A stretch of 64,000 nucleotides of DNA, from contig NZ_CP065383.1 of the NCBI RefSeq assembly GCF_015775515.1, positions 496,001-560,000 of the forward strand. The letters run 5' to 3'. Source of the stretch: Atribacter laminatus. GTDB lineage: Bacteria; Atribacterota; Atribacteria; Atribacterales; Atribacteraceae. The position numbers and the translations under genes were made by a program. Positions 17,460-26,653 of the stretch are shown piece after piece (position 1 is the first letter of the stretch; each line of letters starts with the position of its first letter). Below the pieces are notes generated by a model that was given only the letters and a program-made list of their open reading frames with translations, searched no databases and was not told the origin of the DNA.

Positions 17460-18719
17460 TCACGCTTTTACCACATTCCCTCCATCTACCACATTCCTGG
17501 TATCTACAATGAGTCGGGCGTGTTTCTGAATCCAAGAAAAATCATAGGAAGAATGGGCAGTGAGGATGACGACACAATCATATTGACTTAAATTTGCCTC
17601 GGTAAGGGGTACTGATGAAAGGGGGAAATGAAATTTTCTTAAAGATGGGAAGGTTGGAAAATAGGGGTCATTATAATCAACCTGGGCTCCCTTTTTCACA
17701 AGAAGGTCAATCACCCTTAAAGAAGGCGATTCCCGTAAATCGTCCACATCCTTTTTATACGAGAGGCCTAAAACAAGGATACGAGAACCTTTCAGACTTT
17801 TTTCTCGTTCATTAAGAGCATCTGCAACCCTGGAAACCACGTAATCAGGCATTGAATTATTAATCTCACCAGCTAACTCAATAAACCGAGTAGAGAAATC
17901 AAACTCCTTTGCTTTCCAGGTAAGATAAAAAGGATCTACCGGGATACAGTGCCCCCCGATTCCAGGACCGGGATAAAAAGCCTGAAACCCAAAAGGTTTG
18001 GTCGCTGCTGCGTCAATCACTTCCCAGATATCAATTCCCATGCGTGATAAAAGAACCTTTAGCTCATTAACCAGAGCAATATTCACTGCTCGATAAGTAT
18101 TTTCCAAGATTTTTGCCGCTTCCGCCACTTCTGGGGAAGAAACCGGTATAACTCGATCCACTATTGGCGAGTATAGCTCCACTCCTCGACGGAGACAGTT
18201 TTCAGTCATCCCGCTGACAATCTTTGGTATAGTTTTTAAAGTATGGATTTCATTACCGGGATCTTCCCGCTCTGGAGAATAAACCAAATAAAAATTTTTT
18301 CCCACTTCCAACCCACTCTTCTCAAGAATGGGTAACACCACTTCTCGGGTGGTTCCAGGGTAAGTGCTCGATTCCAGTGACACTAATTGTCCCTTTCGCA
18401 GGTATTTCGCAACGGTTTCTGCTGTGCTTTCCACGAAGACCAAATCTGGCTCCCGACGTTCAGTAATCGGCGTTGGAACGCAAATAATTAGCGCATCTGG
18501 TTCTCCTAAGCGGGACATATCGTCGGTTGCTTCAAATGAAGATAATGATGAAATTGTTTCTTCGGCAATATGTGAAATGTAAGACTTCCCATTCTGTAAA
18601 GCCCGAACTTTTTCTCTATCAATATCAAATCCAATAACTTTTTTTCCTACCTGGCAAAATCGAATTACCAGCGGCAACCCCACATAGCCAAGACCAATGA
18701 TACCAACTCGTTCGTGCAT
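17460..18719 (-). CDS. UDP-N-acetyl-D-glucosamine 6-dehydrogenase (WbpA-like)
   Basis: The 419-aa nucleotide-sugar dehydrogenase has GIIGLGYVGLPL at 6-17 (NAD binding), SSTYPGTT near 118-124, and PGPGIGGHCIPVDPFY with catalytic Cys258. The GGHCIP form and the spacing are typical of the WbpA/WecC branch acting on UDP-HexNAc. The UDP-glucose dehydrogenase at 33831 has GGSCFPKD instead. It oxidises C6 in two steps to give the uronic acid. It supplies the first step of the wbp-like pathway whose other genes lie at 12.9-16.9 kb, though about 0.6 kb of repeats separates it from wbpI. RBS GGGAG precedes ATG 18719. Confidence 0.92.
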   Translation of the reverse strand: MHERVGIIGLGYVGLPLVIRFCQVGKKVIGFDIDREKVRALQNGKSYISHIAEETISSLSSFEATDDMSRLGEPDALIICVPTPITERREPDLVFVESTAETVAKYLRKGQLVSLESSTYPGTTREVVLPILEKSGLEVGKNFYLVYSPEREDPGNEIHTLKTIPKIVSGMTENCLRRGVELYSPIVDRVIPVSSPEVAEAAKILENTYRAVNIALVNELKVLLSRMGIDIWEVIDAAATKPFGFQAFYPGPGIGGHCIPVDPFYLTWKAKEFDFSTRFIELAGEINNSMPDYVVSRVADALNEREKSLKGSRILVLGLSYKKDVDDLRESPSLRVIDLLVKKGAQVDYNDPYFPTFPSLRKFHFPLSSVPLTEANLSQYDCVVILTAHSSYDFSWIQKHARLIVDTRNVVDGGNVVKA

Positions 18720-19004
18720 AAATTTTCTCCCTTGTCTTTAGAATACCCAGCGATCAGCTCACTAAAGCAGTTTAGGGTTTAGGGTTAAGTGTTTAGGGTT
18801 GATGAAAATTTAATTACCAACAGTCAGACACCTTTTCTCCCTCAACTGTTTTTAGCCTTATTTTTTTCTTCTCTAAACCCTAAACTCTCCACCCTCAACT
18901 GCTAAAGATGTTTAGGGTTAAGTGTTTAGGGTTCTAAAACTATACATCAACAGTAAAACGCTTTTCCTCCCTCAACACTAAACTCTCAACACTCAACCGT
19001 TCTT
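18720..19004. repeat. GTTKAGN heptads, forward and reverse arrays
   Basis: Forward units (GTTTAGG, GTTTAGG, GTTAAGT) begin near 18770 and again near 18908. Reverse-orientation arrays follow at about 18838-18900 and 18965-19004. The same order of forward array, short AT spacer and reverse array recurs at 17.2, 19.9 and 20.7 kb. No gene. Confidence 0.7.
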
Positions 19005-19499
19005 TCAGCTCTCCATTTCTCCTTCATCTTGTAGTACTCGCAGGTAAAGTGCGTTACTTACATGAAAACCAGCTATATCACGTAACGTTGTCAAAATAGG
19101 TTTGACAGCACGAATAATCCTCTTATGTTTTGCTTCAATGAGTATTCCAATAAGCCCTGTATAATGCAATCCAAAGTAACGGGCAGTTTCCCGCCCCATG
19201 TGTTCATCCATCAGAAGTAACTCGGCTTTTATTTCCAATGCCAAAGCAATAGCTTCAGACTCTCCGGAATCAAGGTCCTGCTGCAATGCTTGAACTAGTT
19301 CTTTGTTGGTGACATTGAGCATTGTGATCCAGGAAGCTCGCTTGATAGCATCCGCCCCCGCCTGCCCTTCCCCCTCAACAACTACCTCTTTCCATACTGC
19401 CTCAGGAACGATGAGTTCACCATACAATTGGTGAAGTAAGTCAAGTTTTCCAATTCTCGACAAATTGATAAGCACAGAAGAGTTGCTGACAATGCTCAC
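19005..19499 (-). CDS. DUF3368 PIN-like toxin
   Basis: The 164-aa protein has the DUF3368 start SIVSNSSVLINLSRIGKLDLL, PEAVWKEVV, DLDSGESEAIALALE, LLMDEHMGRETA and GLIGILIEAK. These place it in the PIN-like family normally paired with UPF0175 antitoxins. The first acidic position is Asn (SNS), common in this family. Acidic residues in SGESEAI and MDEHMGR are kept. It overlaps the upstream UPF0175 gene by 4 nt, so the two are translationally coupled. Predicted RNase toxin; target unknown. The C-terminal end (GEMES) runs to the edge of a heptad array. Confidence 0.88.
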   Translation of the reverse strand: MSIVSNSSVLINLSRIGKLDLLHQLYGELIVPEAVWKEVVVEGEGQAGADAIKRASWITMLNVTNKELVQALQQDLDSGESEAIALALEIKAELLLMDEHMGRETARYFGLHYTGLIGILIEAKHKRIIRAVKPILTTLRDIAGFHVSNALYLRVLQDEGEMES

Positions 19500-19759
19500 A
19501 GCCGACCAAGTTCCTCCAACGTTTCAAGGTCTTCCTCATAGTCTTTAAGGTCATAATGTACGGGAATACCTCTACTGCCTAGTAGCTGTTGGAAAGCCCA
19601 AGCAGTCATAGCAGCCATCTCCCGAGCTTTGCCAAAAGAAAGCTTGCTTTGCTGGAAAAGATAGACAGCCAGTTCGCGTTTCAGTTCTTGCGGAGTCATC
19701 CGAGTAGCATGGACAACTTCACTAGGTATTTCAATAGAAACCACAGAAGACGCTTTCAA
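19496..19759 (-). CDS. UPF0175-family antitoxin
   Basis: The 87-aa protein shows the UPF0175 pattern: IEIPSEVVHATRMTPQELKR, AVYLFQQSKLSFGKAREMAA, then the PVHYDLKDYEEDLETL tail. Family members are DNA-binding antitoxins paired with DUF3368 PIN-like proteins, exactly as here (4-nt overlap). The N-terminal hydrophobic/charged pattern resembles a ribbon-helix-helix. Autorepression is likely but no operator was identified. Confidence 0.88.
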   Translation of the reverse strand: MKASSVVSIEIPSEVVHATRMTPQELKRELAVYLFQQSKLSFGKAREMAAMTAWAFQQLLGSRGIPVHYDLKDYEEDLETLEELGRL

Positions 19760-20268
19760 TCTCCACCCTCCGTTCTTCTCTTATAATATTGGCTTTCTTA
19801 AGATTTTCTATTATGCTCTCCGTTTAGCCTTAATGCAATTATAACAAGATACAAATAGCCAATCAACGGAATTTTAAGCAGGTGTTTTCCCGCACTATAC
19901 TGACCTTTTCTCTGTCAACCACTAAAGCTGTTTAGGGTTTAGAGTTTAGGGTTGATAAAATATTATATCAACTGTCTGACATCTTTCTTCCTTCAACACT
20001 CATCGCTCAACTCTCAACCAGTAAAGCTGTTTAGGGTTTAGGGTTTAGGGTTTAGGGTTTAGGGTTTAGGGTTTAGGGTTTAGAAATTATACACCAAAGG
20101 TCATCCCTCAACACTCAACTGCCTTTCTTCCCTCAACTTTCAACTGCCTTTTTGCTCTCAGCCGCCTTTTCCCCCTCAACACTAAACACTCAACTCTCAA
20201 CTGTCTTTCTCCCCCAACTCTCCACTCTCAACTGCTAAAGCTGTTTAGTGTTTAGGGTTGATAAAATT
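19760..20268. repeat. Heptad arrays including eight consecutive GTTTAGR units
   Basis: Positions 20029-20084 are eight perfect-register heptads, seven GTTTAGG and one GTTTAGA. Another forward run lies near 19929-19953. Reverse-orientation arrays lie at about 19985-20018 and 20100-20236. The TTTAGGG permutation equals the plant telomere repeat, but the sequence grades into GTTGAGA/GTTGAGT units, so it is a local bacterial microsatellite. No gene. Confidence 0.8.
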
Positions 20269-20676
20269 TCAACTGTCCACGGCTTTCGCGTGATTGTATA
20301 ACGCGCTAAGGCGGGGAGCGATGGTGTCTATGCGACTCCTCAAGGATATATACTCTTCTTCGGTAATGAAATTAAGTTCTTGAGCAATTATCAACTGTGA
20401 AAGAACTTCCATCAGTGAGCTATAAGCCATATGATAAAAATGCCCCTGATCCTTGCTGCTTTTCCGGGAAGCACCTTCGGCGATGTTAGAGGAAACCGAC
20501 AAAGCAGCTCGATTGAGCTGCGATACTAACCCATACTTTTCCTCAGAGGGAAATTTCTTTGTACAAAAATACACCTCTTTCACCAAATCCTTCGCTTGCT
20601 GCCATACCTCTAGTTTCTCAAAAGGGTATTTATGATATTCTCTGTTTTGCATCGCCAGTCGCTTTTTCTCCCCCAC
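20269..20676 (-). CDS. Four-helix-bundle protein (23S rRNA intervening-sequence / S23 family)
   Basis: The family hallmark FEKLEVWQQAKDLVKEVY is followed by FPSEEKYGLVSQLNRAALSV, SSNIAEGASRKSSKD, HMAYSSLMEVLSQLIIAQEL and a final helix. The protein is about 127-135 aa. Such proteins are widespread. Some are encoded in 23S rRNA intervening sequences, and the function is unknown. The ORF opens with GTG 20676. ATG 20652 (MQNREYHKY) is the more likely start by family length. A truncated copy of its 3' end lies at 17063-17213, and a distant relative is at 35838. It is bounded on both sides by heptad arrays. Confidence 0.88.
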   Translation of the reverse strand: MGEKKRLAMQNREYHKYPFEKLEVWQQAKDLVKEVYFCTKKFPSEEKYGLVSQLNRAALSVSSNIAEGASRKSSKDQGHFYHMAYSSLMEVLSQLIIAQELNFITEEEYISLRSRIDTIAPRLSALYNHAKAVDS

Positions 20677-20788
20677 TGCTAGAGATGTTTAGGGTTGAGA
20701 GTTGAGTGTTTAGGTTTTGGAACAAGACATCAACAGTAAAACGTTTTTTCTCTCTCTCAACCGCCTTTATCCCCTCAACCCTAAACAC
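20677..20788. repeat. Short heptad arrays
   Basis: Forward units (GTTTAGG, GTTGAGA, GTTGAGT, GTTTAGG) lie at about 20687-20715 and reverse units at about 20756-20800. The reverse array runs into the last codons of the downstream glycosyltransferase gene (stop near 20789). Confidence 0.65.
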
Positions 20789-22072
20789 TCAACTCTCAAC
20801 CTTTTTTACCGTTTTTTCAATAACTTCCTGATACTTATCGGTCAAAATTGAGAAGTCATGGTATTTTTTCACATATTCTATTCCCCGTTTTCCCATTTCT
20901 TCCCTCTCCTGCGGGCTCATTTTAAATAATTTTATCACAGCTTCTGCCATAGCTCGTAGTTGACGGGGAGGTACGGTCAGACCTGCGTTTGCTTCTGATA
21001 CAGGATTGTTCATAGAACAACAAGAGAATATGACTGGTTTTCCGGCGCTTAAATATGTGTATAGTTTATTTGGACTGACCCCATACTTAAATACCGGTGA
21101 ATCCTCAAGACAGAAAACAAAAGCATCAGCTTTTACCAATTTAGCCGGTATTTCATTGCTCGGTATCGGATCAGCAAAACGAACATTATTTATCTTTTTA
21201 TCTTTTACCATCGCCATTAAGTTTTTTTTCTCTGGCCCTTCTCCCACAAACTCGAAAAGAATGCCATCCTCTCCCTTTTCCATAATTAAAGCTGCCGCAT
21301 CAATTATCATGTCTAAAGCATTTGCCTTCCCATGAGCTCCAGCATACATAACCACAAATTGATCATTGTCGCTTTGTTTAAATAAAGAATTTTTTGAAAT
21401 GTAATTGTCTGCATTTACACCATTAGGTATCCAGAAGACCTTATCCTCCTTAACTCCTCGATTCTTAATATACTCTTTCGCACCTGGTAGCAATGTAACA
21501 ATCGCATCTGCTCTTTGATAAAGAAATTTTTCCAGCCTAGCTAATACCCAAATAAAGGGATGAGAGGGAGAAAATTCTCCAAGATCGATAAGTGACTGAG
21601 GCCAGAGGTCACGTACCTCGAAGATAAATTTTGCTCTTTTCCACTTGGTTAATAACCAAGCTGAAAACGCAGCAAAGAGATGAGGGGAAGAACCAATGAT
21701 TACCAAAGGTTTTTCTTTTTTTCGGAGCCCTATCCAAAAAACCCTCCAGGCAAAACTGATCATGTTCAGTACTCTTTTTCCGGTATTTCCCCTATAAGGT
21801 GAGGTCCTTATCCAGTTCCAGTCCATTCCCTCTAAAGTTTCTTGAAAGAGCTTCTTTTTATTCACTTCTGTTTTATGATATCGATAAGTATAATGAAGAA
21901 AATCTGAACAAAAAACCGAAACTCGATACCCTCTACTTGTTAAACGGCGACCAATGTCGAAGTGCCGACTTCCACCTGGAAGATCAGGAGTATGAGCATA
22001 ATGGTTAATAATCCATATCTTACAATTTCCTCCTTTTTTTTCCTCAAAGTTCAGCAGTTCATTTTCCATCAT
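20789..22072 (-). CDS. Glycosyltransferase family 4 (WbuB-like)
   Basis: This 427-aa GT-B retaining glycosyltransferase has IWIINHYAHTPDLPGGSRHF near the N-terminus, typical of WbuB-like GT4 enzymes. EVRDLWPQSLIDLG and IPNGVNADNY follow, then the donor-binding FGYGVSP-like KYGVSPNKLYTYLSAGKPV segment. It probably adds a HexNAc-type sugar to the lipid-linked repeat unit on the cytoplasmic face. It overlaps the preceding glycosyltransferase gene by 14 nt, showing an operon. An extra N-terminal stretch (MMENELLNFEEKKGGN) precedes the domain. Donor and acceptor cannot be assigned. Confidence 0.88.
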   Translation of the reverse strand: MMENELLNFEEKKGGNCKIWIINHYAHTPDLPGGSRHFDIGRRLTSRGYRVSVFCSDFLHYTYRYHKTEVNKKKLFQETLEGMDWNWIRTSPYRGNTGKRVLNMISFAWRVFWIGLRKKEKPLVIIGSSPHLFAAFSAWLLTKWKRAKFIFEVRDLWPQSLIDLGEFSPSHPFIWVLARLEKFLYQRADAIVTLLPGAKEYIKNRGVKEDKVFWIPNGVNADNYISKNSLFKQSDNDQFVVMYAGAHGKANALDMIIDAAALIMEKGEDGILFEFVGEGPEKKNLMAMVKDKKINNVRFADPIPSNEIPAKLVKADAFVFCLEDSPVFKYGVSPNKLYTYLSAGKPVIFSCCSMNNPVSEANAGLTVPPRQLRAMAEAVIKLFKMSPQEREEMGKRGIEYVKKYHDFSILTDKYQEVIEKTVKKVES

Positions 22073-23207
22073 TTAATATTAGCCTATAAGCCTCTAACAG
22101 CTTCTTCTCCTCTCCCAACCAATTATACTTCGTCTCAACTGCTTTTCGACCTCTATCCCCCATCTCTCCTGCTTCTTTTTGATTATCAAAGATAAATTGA
22201 ATAGCACTAGCGATCTCTTTTGGATTTTGAGGATCTACCGTCAAACCGCACTGATTCCCCTCGATAATCTCCTTCCAGAGGGGGAAGTGAGAGGCAATAA
22301 CCGGTAGTCCTGCTGACATATATTCAAACATTTTATTCGGCTGAGCATTAATATGGTTAGGAGCTGGATGAAATAAAACCATTCCTACTCGAGCCTTTGC
22401 TAGAGTATCTCCCACCTGTGTTCGATTTAACCATCCAAGATACTCCACCTGATTCCAACCTGGCATTTTTTTTGCAGCATCTTCCAATGAACTCGGAACA
22501 AACTTCCCACCAAGCAACAATTTCGCGTTATATGAGGATGGAATCATCTCAATAGCCTGTATCATTTCCTTTGTTCCCCTATTTACAGTTATGCCCCCAA
22601 CATAGACCACAGAGTTTGATCGATTCTTCCTCTCATCAGAATTCCCATCGCTTCTAAAAAGCTCTCCCAGTAAAGGATAGTTGTGAACGACATCTACCCT
22701 TCCCCGAAGATGTTCAAAGTTTTCCGCAATTGATGGCGTAGCACAAATAACCCCATCGAAACGATGGGAAAATGTTTTTTCGAGAAAGCCGGTCACTTTT
22801 GCAATCATTACTCTAACTGGTTTCCAAATCCATTCCTTAGTCCGAATCTGTCGAGGTACATCCTCGTGAACATCATAAATAACCTTTTTCCCTCTCCTTT
22901 TCAGCAGCCACCCAATAATGATAAGTTCTGGATCGTGAAAATGATAAAGATCGGCATCAACCTTTATTGCCTTGCGATAACACTCCAAAAGTGTTTTGGT
23001 CATTCGAACTATTCGATTTCGCGGTGTCTTCAAAGGGATTATTCTAATACCATCGACCAGCTCTTCTTTTTCATGCCTTGCAATAAGCGTTACTGAGTAG
23101 CCTGCTTTGGCTAAACTTTTCGCTTCTTTATGAAAAATACGAGTATCGAAAGGAGGATGAACCGTAGTTAGATGACAGATTTTAGGCTTTTCGGAGTACA
23201 TCTTCAT
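22059..23207 (-). CDS. Glycosyltransferase family 4
   Basis: The 382-aa GT-B enzyme has CHLTTVHPPFDTRIFHKEAK at the N-terminus, LYHFHDPELI, VIYDVHEDVPRQI, and the C-terminal GLPVIASHFPLWKEIIEG with the nucleotide-binding acidic pair region (about 300-330). The HDPELI and DVHED motifs are frequent in capsule and slime glycosyltransferases. It overlaps the upstream GT4 gene by 26 nt and the downstream one by 14 nt, so these three are one transcript. Sugar specificity unknown. Confidence 0.88.
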   Translation of the reverse strand: MKMYSEKPKICHLTTVHPPFDTRIFHKEAKSLAKAGYSVTLIARHEKEELVDGIRIIPLKTPRNRIVRMTKTLLECYRKAIKVDADLYHFHDPELIIIGWLLKRRGKKVIYDVHEDVPRQIRTKEWIWKPVRVMIAKVTGFLEKTFSHRFDGVICATPSIAENFEHLRGRVDVVHNYPLLGELFRSDGNSDERKNRSNSVVYVGGITVNRGTKEMIQAIEMIPSSYNAKLLLGGKFVPSSLEDAAKKMPGWNQVEYLGWLNRTQVGDTLAKARVGMVLFHPAPNHINAQPNKMFEYMSAGLPVIASHFPLWKEIIEGNQCGLTVDPQNPKEIASAIQFIFDNQKEAGEMGDRGRKAVETKYNWLGEEKKLLEAYRLILNDGK

Positions 23208-24378
23208 AAACCTTTATTGTTTTTCCAGCATTTTTCTCCCAAGTGTAATTCTCCAAAACCATTTGGCGTGCTCGTTCTCCCATTGCTTTTGCTTCTTCAG
23301 GATGGCTTAACAAATAATCCATAGCCTCGACAAGGCTATCAACGTATTTTAGCTTCACAAGCATTCCAGTTTTCTTATGAGTAACCACATCTTCAATGCC
23401 CTCGCCCTTACATGCAATAATCGGCTTTCCATGAGCCATTGCTTCAACATACACAACACCAAAAGCCTCATTCCAACTCGGCAGAGAAAAGATATCACAT
23501 TCAGCCATATATTTCATAACTTCCTGGTGTGATTTTCTACCAAGGAATTCAATGTGTTCATTCATCTTTAAATCATTAACCAATTTAGCCAATCGGTTTT
23601 TCTCAACTCCATCTCCAACGATTTTATAGTGTAAAAATGGGTATTTTTTGCTTAAAGCATGAATTGCTTTAATATTATAATCAATACCTTTAATATTTAT
23701 TAAATTGGATACACTAAGAACTATCGAAAAATCTTTGTACTTTTTTGTGGTAAATTCACCTTTCATAACCACCTTTGTAGGATCAATTCCATTAGGTATA
23801 ATGGTATATTTATCATTAATTTCATGAATACTATTCCCAATAGTGTATAGCTTTTTACTGACTAAAATTACTCGAGAAGCGTATTTAATAACTTTTGTTA
23901 CTGCCTGAAGGCATGAAAAATTTCTTTTAATTGTCTGTTGAAAGTCTTGACCATGAATTGTCACGATTAATGGTTTATTTAGCAATGATGATATACACAT
24001 TCCCGAATACCCATCAGGAAGCGCCACATGGGCATGTATCAAATCAAAAGAGGATTTTTTTTCTAACTCGGTAACTAAATTTTTTATACCATGAAACATC
24101 CGTTGTCCTGAAGAAGCAAAAAGAAATCCTTTAGGCAATGCGAGGTATCGAGGATGCCAAACAGGAATTCCCTCCAATTCCATATAACGGGGAACATTTT
24201 TATACCCTTTCCATTTAGAACTCAAAAAACTGAGAGGATAGGGAGACCAAGGTGTTGGACTAACAACCTTCACTACTATACCCTTTTTTGCTAATGCCTT
24301 TACCTGTTCATGTACAAATATTCCATGAACTTCATTATAAGGTTTAGGATACATATGAGATATAACAAGAACTCTCAT
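23182..24378 (-). CDS. Glycosyltransferase family 4
   Basis: From ATG 24378 the protein is 398 aa: MRVLVISHMYPKPYNEVHGI, then HAHVALPDG, VTIHGQDFQ, IPNGIDPTKV and LPSWNEAFGVVYVEAMAHGK, the canonical E-x7-E donor site of GT4. The start is placed here, not 63 nt upstream, because GGAG lies 10 nt before it and the upstream O-antigen ligase gene stops just before it (TAA, 2-nt gap). It likely extends the repeat unit on the cytoplasmic face. Confidence 0.88.
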   Translation of the reverse strand: MRVLVISHMYPKPYNEVHGIFVHEQVKALAKKGIVVKVVSPTPWSPYPLSFLSSKWKGYKNVPRYMELEGIPVWHPRYLALPKGFLFASSGQRMFHGIKNLVTELEKKSSFDLIHAHVALPDGYSGMCISSLLNKPLIVTIHGQDFQQTIKRNFSCLQAVTKVIKYASRVILVSKKLYTIGNSIHEINDKYTIIPNGIDPTKVVMKGEFTTKKYKDFSIVLSVSNLINIKGIDYNIKAIHALSKKYPFLHYKIVGDGVEKNRLAKLVNDLKMNEHIEFLGRKSHQEVMKYMAECDIFSLPSWNEAFGVVYVEAMAHGKPIIACKGEGIEDVVTHKKTGMLVKLKYVDSLVEAMDYLLSHPEEAKAMGERARQMVLENYTWEKNAGKTIKVYEDVLRKA

Positions 24379-24380
24379 GG

Positions 24381-25673
24381 TTAATATTCTCCAGTTTTGG
24401 CCCATTTTATAAAACTGACAGAAAACGCATATAATAACCAATGAGCAGTAATGGCCATAATTGAGCTTGAACTGATACTACCTATTAAAAAACCAATAAG
24501 AGAAAGGAAAAGTGCTTCAGATAGCATTTTTTCGCTTCTATCGATTGATTTTTTCCACACTCTCCAGAGAGAACGTAACATTCCAAAGAAGAAGAATAAA
24601 TATGCAAGAAAAATAAAAATACCATAATTTACCAAAACCTCAAACCACCAATTATGAATATTCATTATTCCTCTCGTATCATATATTGCACGGTTGGCCA
24701 TATAATATTCTATATTGCCCGGTCCCACTCCAAATCCAGCAGTTGAATAAAGAAAATGCAAGCCATTTTTAATTAAATTTAGTCTAACAGCTACAGAACC
24801 TATCCCCAATTTATATTGTGTTCTAAGTGATTCAATACCAGATATTATTTCTCCAATCAAATCTTTAACTGAACCAATATCATAACTCCAAAAAACACCC
24901 AAAACCAAAACAAAACAAACTAACAATGCTATTCTTGCCTTAGAACGAAAAAAGAGGAAAAATACAATCCCCTGTAGAAAAAAAGCTAAAATATTTGCTC
25001 GTGACCCGGTAGCTACTATTAACAATAATCCGCTTGAAGCTATTATTACTCCTAATAGCTTCAACCATAAAAAAGAGTTATAACTAGTTAACGCTAGTGC
25101 AAATGGAATGCTCAACACTAAATACGTTGCATAATCATTAGGATTGTGGAAAGTTCCAGTTGGTCTGTACATAAGCCATGTCCTTGTTTCTCTAAAATAC
25201 CCAGAAACCGGCAAATGAAATCCAGTTCTTATTTCCCAAAATCCAATAAAAATCAAAATTAAAAAGGCTACCATCCATAACCAGAAGTAAATATGAAAAT
25301 CTTTTTTGGATCGTAGGTAGAAACAAGAAAATATAATGGTAGAAATTCCCATAAAGAGGAATATCCAGTCACGAATCCCATCACTTATTGCTGCAGACCA
25401 AAGAAGAGATAATGTTCCATAAAAAAGCCATATAAACAAAAATAATAAATTAAAAATTGAATTTTTAAATAGTAAGCTAAAGCTTTCAGGTTTTAACAAT
25501 AAATGAATAATAAACATAAACCATAGAAAAATAAGAAATATACGATAAGGAAATAGATGAAATAAACCAACATTAATTGGGAATAAAGCAGATCCAAAAA
25601 AACCGGCAATAATAGCCAAAAAAAGTACATATTTTTCTAGTTTATAAAAACTAAAACAATATTTTAATCTCAC
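24381..25673 (-). CDS. O-antigen polymerase/ligase-like membrane protein (Wzy/WaaL family)
   Basis: The 430-aa protein is almost entirely membrane-embedded, with about ten to twelve hydrophobic helices, a larger loop around residues 270-330 (FGVGPGNIEYYM, NIHNWWFEVL), and an N-terminal polar stretch. The HNxWxEVL pattern with preceding FGxGPGN is typical of the O-antigen ligase/polymerase superfamily (Wzy_C). It either polymerises the repeat unit or attaches it. Together with the Wzz-like gene this indicates a Wzy-type system, although the only exporter seen is an ABC flippase. The family evolves fast, so Wzy and WaaL cannot be told apart here. Confidence 0.82.
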   Translation of the reverse strand: MRLKYCFSFYKLEKYVLFLAIIAGFFGSALFPINVGLFHLFPYRIFLIFLWFMFIIHLLLKPESFSLLFKNSIFNLLFLFIWLFYGTLSLLWSAAISDGIRDWIFLFMGISTIIFSCFYLRSKKDFHIYFWLWMVAFLILIFIGFWEIRTGFHLPVSGYFRETRTWLMYRPTGTFHNPNDYATYLVLSIPFALALTSYNSFLWLKLLGVIIASSGLLLIVATGSRANILAFFLQGIVFFLFFRSKARIALLVCFVLVLGVFWSYDIGSVKDLIGEIISGIESLRTQYKLGIGSVAVRLNLIKNGLHFLYSTAGFGVGPGNIEYYMANRAIYDTRGIMNIHNWWFEVLVNYGIFIFLAYLFFFFGMLRSLWRVWKKSIDRSEKMLSEALFLSLIGFLIGSISSSSIMAITAHWLLYAFSVSFIKWAKTGEY

Positions 25674-26653
25674 ATAATCACCGGGACCTTCAAAATCATT
25701 TTTCTAATATTGTTACCCTCAATCTATATGTTTGAATACTCTCTCAAATAGTTAGCCTTTCTATAAAGTATAACAAATTAGGTGTTCCCCAATAAAGTAA
25801 AAATATTAAGAAAAAAATTCCTCTTCTAAACCGTTTTGTATTCATATTCTTAAATTATTTTGAAACCAGATACAATTAGAAAGATTTCGATGATTTTTAA
25901 GACGCTGTTTCAAGCTTCTTTTTATGTTTGTTATCTTATATGATACTCAAATTTAGTTTATAGGTTTTAATGAAAGATTCATTGCGGAGCAAAATTCTCT
26001 TTATATTAGAAAAGAATCCATGGTAAACAAATATAGTTTGATATTCAAAACCAATTCACTTTACCCTAAATTAGAATTGAGAATAAAATCTTGAGCTGGT
26101 TTACTTTCTCGAATTGTCTTTTCTAAAGCAATAAAAACCATCATTATTAAATGGGTTGACTGTTCTAATATCCTTCTATTTTTAAGAAGAAGATCGAGAA
26201 TAGTCATTATATAAGGTTATTTTCCCAGTTTAGAATAAAGGTAACATCTGATATTTATGTCTTGTTGTATCAATAGATAAGAAGTAATGATTGAGAATAT
26301 TTTTATAACTGAATATAAATGATGAGAACAAAAAATCTTCTGATATCGGTGATGTGGCTCAAATCCATCATTATTTTTCTTTTTTAATTAACTACACCTT
26401 TCTCCACACAAGATTATCTTTCTTCTTTCGAAGAAACAAGATAATCCGAATTTTCTACAGCATTTTTTCTTAATAAACAGATAAATCCTATCTGACAGCA
26501 ATATATAGTCGATTATTATTCATCTTAAGTTAAGACTATTTATTGTTAGGTATAGTATCTGTAATAAAATTCACCTATCATTTTAGTTAATTAATAGTAT
26601 ATTTTTATAATTATTTATCTTTAACATTTATAATTATTAGCGTTATTTCTAGT
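25674..26653. other. 980-bp AT-rich gap, no gene recognised
   Basis: Very AT-rich sequence with frequent stops in all frames. None of the hairpin families, palindromes or heptads seen elsewhere occur. It separates the ligase-like gene from the GT2 gene and may be a decayed gene or a transferred junction. Nothing further can be supported. Confidence 0.5.

Noticed and set aside
20029-20084. TTTAGGG repeats identical to plant telomere sequence, suggesting contamination
   Set aside because: The run grades into related GTTGAGA and GTTGAGT units at five nearby gaps and lies between bacterial genes, so it is part of the local sequence.
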